Part shown: piece after piece, positions 16,905 to 26,672 of the stretch
Layout of the letters: each line of letters opens with the position of its first letter
How positions within the stretch are numbered: position 1 is the first letter of the stretch
From: Sphingomonas asaccharolytica NBRC 15499
GTDB lineage: Bacteria > Pseudomonadota > Alphaproteobacteria > Sphingomonadales > Sphingomonadaceae
Reading direction: 5' to 3'
Assembly (NCBI RefSeq): GCF_001598355.1
Contig: NZ_BCYU01000008.1
Location: forward strand, 17,552-81,551
DNA length: 64,000 nucleotides
Translations under genes and position numbers: made by a program
Notes under the pieces: generated by a model
The model's input: the letters and a program-made list of their open reading frames with translations, nothing else
Databases searched by the model: none
Told to the model about the DNA's origin: nothing

Positions 16905-16920
16905 TTGCGAATCATTCTCA
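16905..16920. promoter_or_regulatory. Fur-box-like site upstream of nuoA
   Basis: TTGCGAATCATTCTCA on the plus strand is the complement of TGAGAATGATTCGCAA, a form typical of proteobacterial Fur boxes, with the core GAATnATTC. It lies about 75 bp before the nuoA GTG start in an AT-richer patch. Complex I needs many Fe-S clusters, so iron-dependent control of the operon would make sense. This is motif-based inference. Confidence 0.5.
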
Positions 16921-16995
16921 CGGGTTCGAGGCCTTGCCCGACTCTGGGTGCCGTCCTAGAGACGCCGCAATGTTTCGCACCTGCGAGAGACAATA

Positions 16996-17370
16996 GTGGT
17001 CGATCTGTCACAATATCTGCCGATCCTGCTGTTCCTCGGCGTCGCGATCGCGCTGTCCAGCGCGTTCGTGTTCCTGCCGATGATCGCGTCCCGGTTCACC
17101 GGCACGCACCAGCCGAATCCGGAAAAGCTCAGCGAGTATGAATGCGGCTTTCCCGCGTTCGAGGACCCGCGCAGCCAGTTCGACGTCCGGTTCTACCTGA
17201 TCGCGATCCTGTTCATCGTGTTCGATCTGGAAGCGGCGTTCATTTACCCCTGGGCAGTGAGCGTATTCTCGCTCGGCTGGACTGCGTGGATCAGCATGAT
17301 GATCTTCATCGCAGAACTCGCGCTTGGCCTCGTCTATGCCTGGAAGAAGGGAGCGTTGGATTGGGAATGA
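16996..17370 (+). CDS. nuoA: NADH-quinone oxidoreductase subunit A
   Basis: A 124-aa membrane subunit of complex I with three helices (about residues 8-30, 65-85 and 92-113). The conserved loop [20 protein letters not shown] links the first two and lies at the quinone-site interface. The start is GTG at 16996. It is the first gene of a complete nuoA-N operon; its stop overlaps the nuoB ATG (ATGA). Confidence 0.96.
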   Translation: MVDLSQYLPILLFLGVAIALSSAFVFLPMIASRFTGTHQPNPEKLSEYECGFPAFEDPRSQFDVRFYLIAILFIVFDLEAAFIYPWAVSVFSLGWTAWISMMIFIAELALGLVYAWKKGALDWE

Positions 17371-17939
17371 CCCCTTCGATTATCGGACATTCCGGCCCGG
17401 TCGAATTGCCGATGAGCACCAGCGGTCAGGCGGTGATTTCGCCCGACCAAGGTTTCTTCGACGGCCTGAACGGTGAGCTGCAGGACAAGGGCTTCCTTGT
17501 CGTCGGCGCCGAAGAGCTGTTCCAATGGGCCCGCACCGGCTCGTTGTGGTGGATGACCTTTGGCTTGGCGTGCTGCGCTGTCGAGATGATCCACGTCAAC
17601 ATGCCGCGCTACGATCTCGAACGCTTTGGCGCCGCGCCGCGCGCGAGCCCGCGCCAGTCCGACGTGATGATCGTCGCGGGCACCTTGTGCAACAAGATGG
17701 CGCCGGCGCTGCGCAAGGTCTACGACCAGATGTCGGAGCCCAAATACGTCATCTCGATGGGTAGCTGCGCCAATGGCGGCGGCTATTACCATTACAGCTA
17801 CAGCGTTGTGCGCGGCTGCGACCGCATCGTGCCGGTCGATATCTACGTACCCGGCTGCCCGCCGACCGCCGAGGCCTTGCTTTACGGAATCATGCAGCTG
17901 CAGCGGAAAATCCGCCGCGCGGGGACGATTGAGCGGTGA
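17367..17939 (+). CDS. nuoB: NADH-quinone oxidoreductase subunit B
   Basis: A 190-aa peripheral-arm subunit that holds cluster N2, the last Fe-S centre before quinone. The ligands are visible: the tandem Cys in LACCAVEM, the Cys in GSCANGGG and the Cys in [12 protein letters not shown]. An N-terminal stretch of about 35 residues is variable. Start ATG overlaps the nuoA stop and the stop overlaps the nuoC GTG, so translation is coupled on both sides. Confidence 0.97.
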   Translation: MTPSIIGHSGPVELPMSTSGQAVISPDQGFFDGLNGELQDKGFLVVGAEELFQWARTGSLWWMTFGLACCAVEMIHVNMPRYDLERFGAAPRASPRQSDVMIVAGTLCNKMAPALRKVYDQMSEPKYVISMGSCANGGGYYHYSYSVVRGCDRIVPVDIYVPGCPPTAEALLYGIMQLQRKIRRAGTIER

Positions 17940-18910
17940 AATCGGCTGCTCCCCTTTATGCGCCCAATGACGGCGTGATCGAAGTGGCCGAGAAGACGCT
18001 CGGCGGCCGCGTCCTGTCGAGCCTCGAAGCTGCGTACGAAGTGTCGTTCACCGTCGACCGCGACAGCCTGGTCGAGACGATGACCTTGCTGCGCGACACG
18101 CCCGGCCTCGAATATCAGCAGCTGATGGAGATCGCCGGGGTCGACTATCCCGACCGGGCGGACCGGTTCGAGGTGGTTTATTGCCTGCTCTCGCTGACGC
18201 GCAATCACCGCATCCGCGTCCATGTCCAGACTGACGAGATCAAGCCGGTTCCGTCGGTGACGGCGATCTGGCCGGTCGCCGGCTGGCTCGAGCGCGAAGT
18301 GTACGACATGTACGGCGTGCTATTCGACGGCAATCCCGACCTGCGCCGCATTCTGACCGATTACGGCTTTGTCGGTCATCCGCAGCGCAAGGACTTCCCG
18401 CTGACCGGTTATGTCGAGCTGCGCTATTCGGAAGAGTCCAAGCGCGTCGCCTATGAGCCGGTCAAGCTGGCGCAGGATTTCCGCACGTTCGACTTCATGA
18501 GCCCGTGGGAAGGCGCCGAATACATCCTGCCGGGTGACGAGAAGGCCGCAGCCGCGCCGCCGCCAGCTCCGCCTGCGCCACCGCCGGCCCAGCCCAAGAC
18601 GACCGAGAGCACCGCGCAGAGCGGCGCAGGGAAGCCGGAAGCCGGCGCCAGTCCCAAGCCGGCTATGTCGCCTGCCAAAGCCGAAAAGGCCGAAGGCGGG
18701 GATCCCAAGCCCGCGCCGCCCGCCGCTGAAAAGCCCAAGCCAACGCGCGCGCGCAAGACCGCAGACGTCGCCGCGGCGCCTGAGGCCGCGAAGGCGCCAT
18801 CGACAAGCAAGGTTGCCGCCAAACTGCGCGTGAAGCCGGATGCGCCGACCGCTGAGGCACCGGCCAAGCCGAGCCGCGCCAAGAAGAAGCCGGAGCCGAA
18901 CAATGGCTGA
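17936..18910 (+). CDS. nuoC: NADH-quinone oxidoreductase subunit C with long Ala/Pro/Lys tail
   Basis: The first 200 residues are a normal NuoC (30-kDa subunit) with [20 protein letters not shown] and [18 protein letters not shown], ending at [18 protein letters not shown]. After residue 203 follow about 120 residues made almost only of Ala, Pro, Lys, Glu, Ser and Thr, a low-complexity, probably disordered and basic tail. The reading frame overlaps nuoD by 8 bp, which supports it as translated. Start is GTG at 17936 (GTGA overlap). The core joins NuoD and NuoB at the quinone module; the tail's role is unknown. Confidence 0.94.
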   Translation: MKSAAPLYAPNDGVIEVAEKTLGGRVLSSLEAAYEVSFTVDRDSLVETMTLLRDTPGLEYQQLMEIAGVDYPDRADRFEVVYCLLSLTRNHRIRVHVQTDEIKPVPSVTAIWPVAGWLEREVYDMYGVLFDGNPDLRRILTDYGFVGHPQRKDFPLTGYVELRYSEESKRVAYEPVKLAQDFRTFDFMSPWEGAEYILPGDEKAAAAPPPAPPAPPPAQPKTTESTAQSGAGKPEAGASPKPAMSPAKAEKAEGGDPKPAPPAAEKPKPTRARKTADVAAAPEAAKAPSTSKVAAKLRVKPDAPTAEAPAKPSRAKKKPEPNNG

Positions 18911-20138
18911 TACGCTCGACAAGATGCTGGGCGTGACCGACGCGGAGGACCCGACCGTCGGCGATGTCACGATCCAGAATTATACGATCAATTTCGGGCC
19001 GCAGCATCCGGCGGCGCACGGCGTGCTGCGCCTGGTGATGGAGCTCGACGGCGAGATTATCGAGCGGGTCGATCCGCATATCGGCCTGCTCCATCGCGGC
19101 ACCGAGAAGCTGATCGAATACAAGACATACGCCCAGGCTTTGCCCTATTTCGACCGGCTCGATTATTGCTCGCCGCTGTGCATGGAGCACAGTTTCGTGC
19201 TCGCGGCGGAAAAGCTGCTCGACCTCGAAGTGCCGATCAGGGCGCAATATCTGCGCGTGTTCTTCGCCGAATTGACCAGAATTTCCAATCACATGCTGAA
19301 CCTCGGGTCGCATGTGATGGATGTCGGCGCGATGACGCCGAACCTGTGGCTGTTCGAGATTCGCGAGGATTGCCTCAACTTCTTCGAGCGTGCCTCGGGC
19401 GCGCGGATGCACTCCAATTATTTCCGCGTCGGCGGCGTCCACCAGGACGTGCCGCTCAAGCTGCTGACCGACATCGCCGACTGGCTCGACACGCGCCTGC
19501 CGCGCTTGTTCGAGGATGCGATCAGCCTGGTCGCCGACAATCGCATCTTCAAGCAACGCAACGTCGATATCGCTGTCGTCAGCCGTGAGGATGCGGTGCG
19601 ATGGGGCTTCTCCGGCCCGATGATCCGCGGCTCCGGCATTCCCTGGGATCTGCGCAAGTCGCAGCCCTATGACGCCTATGCCAGGATGGACTTCGATGTT
19701 CCCGTCGGCACGCGTGGCGACTGCTACGACCGTTTCATGGTGCGCGTCGAAGAGGTCCGCCAGTCGGCGCGGATCATGAAGCAGTGCCTCAACGAAATGC
19801 CCGACGGGCCGATCGCCAGCAGCGACCGCAAGGTGGTGCCGCCCAAGCGCGCCGAGATGAAACAGTCGATGGAAGCGCTGATCCATCACTTCAAGCTGTT
19901 CACCGAAGGCTATCGCGTCCCCGCCGGCGACGTCTATGTCGCGACCGAAAGCCCCAAGGGCGAGTTCGGCGTGTACCTGGTCGCCGACGGATCGAACAAG
20001 CCGTACCGCTGCAAGATCCGCCCGACCGCGTTCAGTCATTTGCAGGCGATGGATTTCATGTCGAAGGGCCACATGCTCGCCGACACCACCGCGATCCTGG
20101 GCGCGCTCGATATCGTTTTTGGTGAATGTGATCGCTAA
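18903..20138 (+). CDS. nuoD: NADH-quinone oxidoreductase subunit D
   Basis: A 411-aa 49-kDa-type subunit related to NiFe-hydrogenase large subunits; it forms the quinone-reduction cavity with Nuo[15 protein letters not shown] with the conserved His pair and [20 protein letters not shown] are diagnostic, and [15 protein letters not shown] is near the C-terminus. The ATG at 18903 lies in the last codons of nuoC and fits the family start. An upstream in-frame start exists but would encode an Arg-rich stretch from the nuoC tail. The stop overlaps nuoE by one base. Confidence 0.97.
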   Translation: MADTLDKMLGVTDAEDPTVGDVTIQNYTINFGPQHPAAHGVLRLVMELDGEIIERVDPHIGLLHRGTEKLIEYKTYAQALPYFDRLDYCSPLCMEHSFVLAAEKLLDLEVPIRAQYLRVFFAELTRISNHMLNLGSHVMDVGAMTPNLWLFEIREDCLNFFERASGARMHSNYFRVGGVHQDVPLKLLTDIADWLDTRLPRLFEDAISLVADNRIFKQRNVDIAVVSREDAVRWGFSGPMIRGSGIPWDLRKSQPYDAYARMDFDVPVGTRGDCYDRFMVRVEEVRQSARIMKQCLNEMPDGPIASSDRKVVPPKRAEMKQSMEALIHHFKLFTEGYRVPAGDVYVATESPKGEFGVYLVADGSNKPYRCKIRPTAFSHLQAMDFMSKGHMLADTTAILGALDIVFGECDR

Positions 20139-20803
20139 TGGCTGAAGCACCTCAAATCCCGGACGAAGCCGAAACCCGCGCACGCTGGGGCGATTTTGCA
20201 TGGACGGCCGAGAATGCCGCCAAGGCGAAGGAAATCATCGGCCGCTATCCGCCGGGTCGTGCGCAATCGGCGTCGCTGCCGCTGCTGGATCTTGCCCAGC
20301 GCCAGGTCGGCTCGGATACCAAGACCCAGGGCTGGTTGCCGGTCCCGGTGATCGAGTTCGTCGCCAAGCAGATCGGCGTGCCGTACATGCGGGTGTACGA
20401 GGTCGCGACCTTCTACACGATGTTCAACATGGCGCCGGTCGGCCGCTATCACGTCCAGGTCTGCGGCACGACGCCGTGCATGCTGGCGGGCTCCGACGAG
20501 GTGCTGCGCGCGTGCAAGTCGAAGGGCTTGTCGAAGGGCCACACCACCGCCGACGGCCTGTTCACGCTGACCGAGGTCGAATGCCTGGGCGTCTGCGCCA
20601 ATGCGCCGATGGTCCAGGTCAACGACGACAATTACGAGGACCTCGACTACGACCGCACGATCGCGGTGCTCGAGGCTTTGGCAAAGGGCGAACAGCCGCA
20701 GGTCGGGTCGCAGGTCGGCCGCCGTGCGAGCTGCCCTGAGGGTGGTCCGACCACGCTCAAGGAAATGGTCAGCGAGAACCACGATTACCGGGGGAGCTGG
20801 TAA
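20138..20803 (+). CDS. nuoE: NADH-quinone oxidoreductase subunit E
   Basis: A 221-aa thioredoxin-like [2Fe-2S] subunit (cluster N1a). Ligands are in CGTTPCMLAG and in CLGVCANAPM. It pairs with NuoF at the NADH-entry end of the peripheral arm. The N-terminal helix bundle precedes YEVATFYTMFNMAPVG. A C-terminal tail of about 30 residues (QVGSQVGRRASCPEGG) extends past the fold. The ATG overlaps the nuoD stop (TAATG), and its own stop overlaps the next small ORF in the same way. Confidence 0.96.
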   Translation: MAEAPQIPDEAETRARWGDFAWTAENAAKAKEIIGRYPPGRAQSASLPLLDLAQRQVGSDTKTQGWLPVPVIEFVAKQIGVPYMRVYEVATFYTMFNMAPVGRYHVQVCGTTPCMLAGSDEVLRACKSKGLSKGHTTADGLFTLTEVECLGVCANAPMVQVNDDNYEDLDYDRTIAVLEALAKGEQPQVGSQVGRRASCPEGGPTTLKEMVSENHDYRGSW

Positions 20804-20970
20804 TGCGCGGCAACGTCAATCCGATCATCGCGATCTTCGCCATTATCGGCGCGCTGGTGATCCTGGGCCTGGTGCTGCGCGTGGCGTTCGCGCTGATCGG
20901 GCTCGCCCTGGTCGTCGGCGCGGTGCTGGTGATTTTCTATTTCGTCCAGAATGCGATGGGGAAGCGATAG
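20803..20970 (+). CDS. Small membrane protein between nuoE and nuoF
   Basis: A 55-aa ORF with its ATG overlapping the nuoE stop (TAATG) and its TAG placed directly before the nuoF ATG. The product is hydrophobic, with two likely membrane helices (about residues 7-25 and 26-48) and basic ends (MRGN... and ...AMGKR). I do not recognise a family. Tight coupling on both sides inside a complex I operon makes it a real gene and a candidate accessory or assembly factor of complex I; this role is inference. Confidence 0.8.
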   Translation: MRGNVNPIIAIFAIIGALVILGLVLRVAFALIGLALVVGAVLVIFYFVQNAMGKR

Positions 20971-22275
20971 ATGCTCGCCGATAAGGATCGCATCTTCACC
21001 AATCTGTACGGCTTCCAGCCCTGGGGGCTGAAGGCGGCGCAGGCGCGTGGCGATTGGGACAATACCAAGAAACTGCTCGAGATCGGCGCCGACACGATCA
21101 TCGACCGGATGAAGGCGTCGGGCTTGCGCGGGCGCGGCGGGGCAGGGTTCCCGACCGGTACCAAATGGGGCTTCATGCCCAAGGAGCCACGGCCCGATCG
21201 TCCGAATTTCCTGGTGATCAACGCCGACGAATCCGAACCCGGATCGTGCAAGGATCGCGAGATCATCCGCCACGATCCGCACAAGCTGATCGAAGGGGCG
21301 TTGGTCGCCGGTTTCGCGATGCGTGCGCGCGCCGCCTACATCTACATTCGCGGCGAATATATCCGCGAGGCGGAGACGCTCTTTGCCGCAGTCGCCGAGG
21401 CGTATGACGCCGGGCTGATCGGCAAGAACGCCTGCGGATCGGGCTATGATTTCGACGTCTTCGTCCATCGCGGTGCGGGCGCCTATATCTGCGGCGAAGA
21501 GACCGCGATGCTCGAAAGTCTCGAAGGCAAGAAGGGTCAGCCGCGGCTCAAGCCGCCATTTCCGGCGGGTGCCGGCCTCTATGGCTGCCCGACCACGGTC
21601 AACAATGTCGAATCGATCGCGGTAGCGCCGACCATCCTGCGGCGTGGTCCCGAATGGTTCGCCAGCTTCGGCGCCGAGAACAACCGCGGCACCAAGCTGT
21701 TCCAGATCAGCGGCCATGTGAACAGACCGTGCGTGGTCGAGGACGCGATGTCGATCCCGTTCCGCCAGTTGATCGAGGAACATTGCGGCGGCATTCGCGG
21801 CGGTTGGGACAATCTGCTCGCGGTAATCCCGGGCGGGTCGTCGGTGCCGTTGGTGCCGGCAGCGCAGATCATGGACTGCCCGATGGATTTCGACGGGCTC
21901 AAGGCGCTCGGCTCGGGCCTCGGCACGGCGGCGGTCATCGTCATGGACAAGTCGACCGACATCGTCCGCGCGATCAGCCGCATCAGCTATTTCTACAAGC
22001 ATGAGAGCTGCGGCCAGTGCACGCCATGCCGCGAAGGCACCGGTTGGATGTGGCGCGTGATGGAACGGCTGCGCACCGGCGACGCCGATATCGGCGAGAT
22101 CGACACCTTGTTCAACGTCACCAAGCAGATCGAAGGTCACACCATCTGCGCGCTGGGCGACGCCGCGGCCTGGCCGATCCAGGGCTTGATCCGTCATTTC
22201 CGCCCCGAACTCGAGCGCCGCATCGCCGAGCGTCAGGGCGGTGATTTTGCGCCCATGCAAGAGGCTGCCGAATAA
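20971..22275 (+). CDS. nuoF: NADH-quinone oxidoreductase subunit F
   Basis: The 434-aa subunit oxidises NADH with FMN and carries cluster N3. [18 protein letters not shown] is the NADH/FMN loop, [15 protein letters not shown] is the second FMN segment, and [15 protein letters not shown] plus the later Cys in [13 protein letters not shown] give the four 4Fe-4S ligands. Length fits the family. It abuts the small membrane ORF upstream and its stop overlaps the nuoG start. Confidence 0.98.
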   Translation: MLADKDRIFTNLYGFQPWGLKAAQARGDWDNTKKLLEIGADTIIDRMKASGLRGRGGAGFPTGTKWGFMPKEPRPDRPNFLVINADESEPGSCKDREIIRHDPHKLIEGALVAGFAMRARAAYIYIRGEYIREAETLFAAVAEAYDAGLIGKNACGSGYDFDVFVHRGAGAYICGEETAMLESLEGKKGQPRLKPPFPAGAGLYGCPTTVNNVESIAVAPTILRRGPEWFASFGAENNRGTKLFQISGHVNRPCVVEDAMSIPFRQLIEEHCGGIRGGWDNLLAVIPGGSSVPLVPAAQIMDCPMDFDGLKALGSGLGTAAVIVMDKSTDIVRAISRISYFYKHESCGQCTPCREGTGWMWRVMERLRTGDADIGEIDTLFNVTKQIEGHTICALGDAAAWPIQGLIRHFRPELERRIAERQGGDFAPMQEAAE

Positions 22276-24275
22276 TGCCCAAAGTCAAAGTAGACGGGAT
22301 CGAGGTCGAAGTCCCCGCCGGTGCGACGGTGCTCCAGGCGTGTGAGGCGGCCGGCAAGGAAATCCCGCGGTTCTGTTATCACGAGCGGCTGTCGATCGCC
22401 GGCAATTGCCGGATGTGCCTGGTCGAGGTGAAGCCGGGGCCGCCCAAGCCCCAGGCGTCGTGCGCGCTTCCCGCTGCCGACAATCAGGAGATTTTCACCA
22501 ACACCCCGATGGTGAAGAACGCCCGCGAAGGGGTGATGGAATTCCTGCTGATCAACCATCCGCTCGATTGCCCGATCTGCGATCAGGGCGGCGAATGCGA
22601 TCTGCAGGATCAGTCGATCGCTTATGGCCGCGGCAATTCGCGCTATACCGAGAACAAGCGCGCGGTGACCGAGAAGTATATGGGTCCGATCGTCAAGACG
22701 GTCATGACTCGCTGCATCCAGTGCACGCGCTGCATCCGCTTTGCCGAGGAAGTCGCCGGAGTCGAGGAGATCGGCGCGATTTATCGCGGCGAGGACATGC
22801 AGATCACCTCGTACCTCGAACAGGCGGTGACCAGCGAATTGTCGGGCAATGTCGTCGATTTGTGCCCGGTCGGCGCGCTGACCTCCAAGCCTTATGCCTT
22901 CGAGGCGCGGCCGTGGGAGCTCAAGAAGACGCTGTCGATCGACGTGATGGACGCGGTCGGCACCAACATCCGCCTCGACAGCCGCGGGCGTCAGGTGCTG
23001 CGCGCGCTGCCGCGCGTCAATGACGACGTCAATGAGGAATGGGCGACCGACAAGACCCGCCACGCGGTCGATGGCCTGGTCCGTCAGCGCCTCGACAAGC
23101 CCTATGTCCGCAAGCAGGGCAAGCTGGTCGCGGCGACGTGGGACGAGGCGTTCGCGGCAATCGCCGCGGTTAAGGCCGGCAACAGCGTCGCGGCGATCGC
23201 CGGCGACCTGGTCGATTGCGAGACGATGTTCGCGGCCAAGGCGCTGGTCACGGCGATGGGTGGCTCGCTGCTCGAAGGCCGCCAGACCGGCATGGATTAC
23301 GACGTGTCGAACCTGGCCGCGGTCAATTTCAACACGACGATCGCCGGCGCCGAGACGGCCGACGCGATCCTGCTGGTTGGCACCAATCTGCGCTGGGAAG
23401 CGCCGCTGGTGAACACGCGCATTCGCAAGGCGATCAAGAAGGGCGCCAAGGTCTTCGCGATCGGGCCAGAGACCGATTTGACCTACAAGGTCGAGTGGCT
23501 CGGCAACGATCTGTCGCTGCTCGGCAAGCTGCCCAAGGCGGCAGCTGATGCGTTCAAGGACGCCCAGCGCCCGATGATTATCGTCGGCGGCGCGGCGCTC
23601 AAGGGTGGTCATGGCGCGGCGCTGGCGCTGGCCAAGACGCTTGGCGTGGTGAAGGACGGCTGGAACGGGTTCAACGTCGTCCATTTCTCCGCGGCGCGGA
23701 TGGGCGGGCTGATGCTCGGCTATGCGCAAAAGGGCGGTATCGCGGACGTGGTCGCGGCCAGCCCGAAACTCGTCTTCCTGCTCGGTGCCGACGAGGTCGA
23801 TTTCTCGAAGCTTTCCAATAGCTTCAAGGTCTATATCGGCCATCATGGCGACAAGGGCGCGGCGGCCGCCGATGTCGTCCTGCCGGGCGCGAGCTATGCC
23901 GAAAAGGCCGGCACCTTCGTCAATCTCGAAGGTCGCGTGCAGCGCGGCGAGCGCGCGGTATTCCCGCCGGGCGATGCGCGTGAGGATTGGACGATCCTGC
24001 GCGCTTTGTCGGAAAAGCTCGGCCAGACATTGCCGCTCGACACTTTCGAGGAGCTACGCGCGCAAATGGCGCTCGACGTTCCCGCGCTGGGCCAGGTTGG
24101 CCTCGTTAGCTTCGACTGGAACCCGCCGTCGCTCGACGCCAAGGGGTCGGGCGAGGTCGCCTATCCGATCAAGGACTTCTACCTGACCAACGCGATCTGC
24201 CGCGCGAGCCCAACGATGCAGCGATGCTCGTCGGAACTGCTCCATGGCCAAGCCTTTGCAGAGGCGGCGGAATGA
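22275..24275 (+). CDS. nuoG: NADH-quinone oxidoreductase subunit G
   Basis: The 666-aa subunit has an N-terminal [2Fe-2S] ferredoxin domain (CYHERLSIAGNCRMC), then 4Fe-4S sites in DCPICDQGGECDLQ and CIQCTRCIRF, and a molybdopterin oxidoreductase-like domain from about residue 215 that has lost its cofactor role. It passes electrons from NuoF/E towards NuoI. The length is typical for alphaproteobacteria. The stop overlaps the first codon of a short repeat-encoded ORF that leads into nuoH. Confidence 0.97.
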   Translation: MPKVKVDGIEVEVPAGATVLQACEAAGKEIPRFCYHERLSIAGNCRMCLVEVKPGPPKPQASCALPAADNQEIFTNTPMVKNAREGVMEFLLINHPLDCPICDQGGECDLQDQSIAYGRGNSRYTENKRAVTEKYMGPIVKTVMTRCIQCTRCIRFAEEVAGVEEIGAIYRGEDMQITSYLEQAVTSELSGNVVDLCPVGALTSKPYAFEARPWELKKTLSIDVMDAVGTNIRLDSRGRQVLRALPRVNDDVNEEWATDKTRHAVDGLVRQRLDKPYVRKQGKLVAATWDEAFAAIAAVKAGNSVAAIAGDLVDCETMFAAKALVTAMGGSLLEGRQTGMDYDVSNLAAVNFNTTIAGAETADAILLVGTNLRWEAPLVNTRIRKAIKKGAKVFAIGPETDLTYKVEWLGNDLSLLGKLPKAAADAFKDAQRPMIIVGGAALKGGHGAALALAKTLGVVKDGWNGFNVVHFSAARMGGLMLGYAQKGGIADVVAASPKLVFLLGADEVDFSKLSNSFKVYIGHHGDKGAAAADVVLPGASYAEKAGTFVNLEGRVQRGERAVFPPGDAREDWTILRALSEKLGQTLPLDTFEELRAQMALDVPALGQVGLVSFDWNPPSLDAKGSGEVAYPIKDFYLTNAICRASPTMQRCSSELLHGQAFAEAAE

Positions 24276-24287
24276 CCCGGCATATTT

Positions 24288-24372
24288 CCGTCATCCCGGC
24301 GAAGGCCGGGATCGCTGGCGGCTCTAGCGTCGCACTTTCGCCTGAGGCCCCGGCCTTCGCCGGGGCGACGAT
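24288..24372. repeat. Palindrome pair (CATCCCGGC type) between nuoG and nuoH
   Basis: Two stems in opposite context: CCCGGC-GAAG-GCCGGG at 24295-24310 and CCCCGGC-CTTC-GCCGGGG at 24348-24365, about 38 bp apart. The same arrangement recurs at 25.97-26.05, 33.51-33.63 and 52.55-52.64 kb. Reading forward, an ATG at 24272 that overlaps the nuoG stop opens a 40-codon ORF through the element, whose TGA overlaps the nuoH ATG. The peptide is encoded by the repeat and is unlikely to have its own function. Confidence 0.85.
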
Positions 24373-24390
24373 GTGTTTTGAGGCCGCAGC

Positions 24391-25446
24391 ATGACCTCCT
24401 GGTTCACCTATCTCGGCATGGACTATGGCTGGGCATGGTTCGTCGCCACGATCATCGACATTCTGGTGATCGCGCTGCCGCTGATGCTGGCGGTGGCGAT
24501 GATCATCTATGCCGATCGCAAGATCTGGGCGGCAATGGCGCTGCGTCGCGGCCCGAACGTGGTCGGTCCGCTCGGATTGCTGCAGTCGTTCGCCGATGGC
24601 CTCAAGGTCTTCCTGCAGGAAACGATCATCCCCTCGGCGGCGAACAAGGGCCTGTTCCTGCTCGCGCCGATCATCACCTTCACGGTCGCCTTGATCGTCT
24701 GGGCAGTGGTGCCGTTCCAGGCAGGCGTGGTGCTTGCCAATATCAATGTCGGCCTGCTCTACGTCCTCGCGGCGTCGAGCCTGGGCGTCTACGGCATCAT
24801 CATCGCCGGCTGGGCGTCGAACTCGAAATATCCCTTCTATTCGGCGCTCCGAGCCGCGGCACAGATGGTGAGTTACGAAGTCTCGATCGGCTTCGTGCTG
24901 ATCTCGGTGGTGCTGTGGAGCAAGAGCTTCAACCTCAGCGATATCGTTGAGGGGCAGAAGGCGATCTACACCTACTTCCCGATCAACGGCTATGGCTTCA
25001 ACCTGCTGCTCTTCCCGATGGCGGTGGTGTTCTTCATCTCGTCGCTCGCCGAGACACAGCGTGCCCCGTTCGACCTGACCGAGGCGGAATCGGAACTCGT
25101 CGCGGGCTATCAGACCGAATATTCGTCGATGAGCTTCGCGCTCTACTGGCTCGGCGAATATGCCAACGTCATCCTGATGTGCGCGCTCAACTCGATCCTG
25201 TTCTGGGGCGGCTATCTGCCGCCGCTCGATTGGGCGCCGCTTTATTACGTCCCAGGGATCATCTGGTTGTTCGCCAAGATCCTGTTCTTCTTCTTCCTGT
25301 TCAGTTGGGTGAAGGCGACGGTGCCCCGGTACCGTTACGATCAGCTGATGCGGTTGGGCTGGAAGATATTCCTGCCGCTGTCGCTGTTCTGGGTGTTCCT
25401 GGTGTCCGGTTATCTGATGTTGACGCGTGTAGGAGTTGGATCATGA
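24391..25446 (+). CDS. nuoH: NADH-quinone oxidoreductase subunit H
   Basis: The 351-aa membrane subunit joins the two arms of complex I and contributes the quinone channel. It has about eight helices. Family segments are [24 protein letters not shown] (given in part), [23 protein letters not shown] and the C-terminal [15 protein letters not shown]. The acidic residues of the E-channel are in the second of these. The ATG at 24391 lies 115 bp after nuoG, with a repeat element between. Confidence 0.97.
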   Translation: MTSWFTYLGMDYGWAWFVATIIDILVIALPLMLAVAMIIYADRKIWAAMALRRGPNVVGPLGLLQSFADGLKVFLQETIIPSAANKGLFLLAPIITFTVALIVWAVVPFQAGVVLANINVGLLYVLAASSLGVYGIIIAGWASNSKYPFYSALRAAAQMVSYEVSIGFVLISVVLWSKSFNLSDIVEGQKAIYTYFPINGYGFNLLLFPMAVVFFISSLAETQRAPFDLTEAESELVAGYQTEYSSMSFALYWLGEYANVILMCALNSILFWGGYLPPLDWAPLYYVPGIIWLFAKILFFFFLFSWVKATVPRYRYDQLMRLGWKIFLPLSLFWVFLVSGYLMLTRVGVGS

Positions 25447-25928
25447 GCGTCGCCCAGATCATCAAATCGTTCACTTTGTGGGAGTTCATCAAGGCCCATG
25501 CGCTAACCTTCCGCTACATGTGGAAGGCCAAGGCGACGATCAATTATCCGTTCGAGAAGAACCCAATCTCGCCGCGTTTCCGCGGAGAGCATGCGCTGCG
25601 CCGTTATCCCAATGGCGAGGAGCGCTGCATCGCGTGCAAGCTTTGCGAGGCGATCTGCCCGGCGCTGGCGATCACGATCGAGGCCGAGCCGCGCGACGAC
25701 GGCAGCCGGCGGACGACGCGCTACGACATCGACATGACCAAGTGCATCTATTGCGGGCTGTGCCAGGAAGCCTGTCCGGTCGATGCCATCGTCGAGGGTC
25801 CGAACTTCGAATTCGCCACCGAAACGCGCGAGGAGTTGATCTACGACAAGGCCAAGCTGCTCGACAATGGCGACCGCTGGGAGCGCGCGATCGCCGCGAA
25901 CCTTGCCGCCGATGCACCGTACCGTTAA
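25443..25928 (+). CDS. nuoI: NADH-quinone oxidoreductase subunit I
   Basis: A 161-aa ferredoxin-like subunit with two 4Fe-4S clusters (N6a and N6b): [12 protein letters not shown] and [16 protein letters not shown]. The N-terminal amphipathic segment ([14 protein letters not shown]) anchors it to the membrane arm. The ATG overlaps the nuoH stop (ATGA). A repeat element of 130 bp follows before nuoJ. Confidence 0.98.
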   Translation: MSVAQIIKSFTLWEFIKAHALTFRYMWKAKATINYPFEKNPISPRFRGEHALRRYPNGEERCIACKLCEAICPALAITIEAEPRDDGSRRTTRYDIDMTKCIYCGLCQEACPVDAIVEGPNFEFATETREELIYDKAKLLDNGDRWERAIAANLAADAPYR

Positions 25929-25969
25929 GCGCGCCGCAACAGTGGGACGCAGCATGATTCACCCCAATC

Positions 25970-26055
25970 CCGTCATCCGAGCGAACGCTGGGATCTCGCG
26001 CGGCCCTTGCGTCGCGACATCGCTTGAGGCCCCAGCTTTCGCTGGGGTGACGGTG
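25970..26055. repeat. Palindrome pair (CATCCCGGC type, diverged) between nuoI and nuoJ
   Basis: The right stem, CCCCAGC-TTTC-GCTGGGG at 26030-26047, is perfect. The left part (CATCCGAGCGAACGCTGGGATC) is a diverged copy of the element seen between nuoG and nuoH. A frame from the ATG at 25954 runs through it for 35 codons and ends in TAA that overlaps the nuoJ ATG (TAATG), so the next gene can be reached by coupled translation. Confidence 0.8.
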
Positions 26056-26060
26056 CAGTA

Positions 26061-26672
26061 ATGATCCAGGCAATCGCCTTTTACCTGTTCGCCGCCGTGG
26101 TGTTGCTGTCGGGTGCGATGACGATCACGTCGCGCAACCCGGTGCATTCGGTGCTGTGGCTGATTCTCGCGTTCTTCAACGCCGCGGGCCTGATGCTGCT
26201 GTGCGGCGCCGAGTTCATCGCGATGCTGTTGGTTATCGTCTATGTCGGCGCGGTCGCGGTGCTGTTCCTGTTCGTCGTGATGATGCTCGACATCGACTTC
26301 GCCGAACTGCGCGCCGGTTTTGTGCGCTACGCGATGATTGGCCTTGCCTTTGCGGTTTTGCTGGCGGCTGAAGTAGTTATCGCCCTCCTGGGGTGGTCGG
26401 CGGGGGGCCTCAAGCTCGATCAGCGCATCGCGCCGACGCCCGACAAGATGTCCAATATCGAGGCGATCGGGCATCTGCTCTATTCACATTATCTGTTCGT
26501 GTTCGAAGGTGCCGGCCTGGTGCTGCTCGTGGCGATGATCGGTGCGATCGTGCTGACGCATCGCGCACGTGGCGGGGTCAAGGGTCAGAAGATCAGCCGT
26601 CAGGTCGCCCGCCGTCCACAGGACGCGACGCGCAACATGCAGCCGCCGGTCGGCCAGGGGGTGGAATTGTGA
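26061..26672 (+). CDS. nuoJ: NADH-quinone oxidoreductase subunit J
   Basis: A 203-aa membrane subunit with five helices. [20 protein letters not shown] and [21 protein letters not shown] are diagnostic; the latter contains the pi-bulge helix that takes part in active/deactive shifts. A basic C-terminal tail follows residue 170. The ATG at 26061 overlaps the stop of the repeat-encoded frame. The stop overlaps nuoK's GTG. Confidence 0.96.
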   Translation: MIQAIAFYLFAAVVLLSGAMTITSRNPVHSVLWLILAFFNAAGLMLLCGAEFIAMLLVIVYVGAVAVLFLFVVMMLDIDFAELRAGFVRYAMIGLAFAVLLAAEVVIALLGWSAGGLKLDQRIAPTPDKMSNIEAIGHLLYSHYLFVFEGAGLVLLVAMIGAIVLTHRARGGVKGQKISRQVARRPQDATRNMQPPVGQGVEL

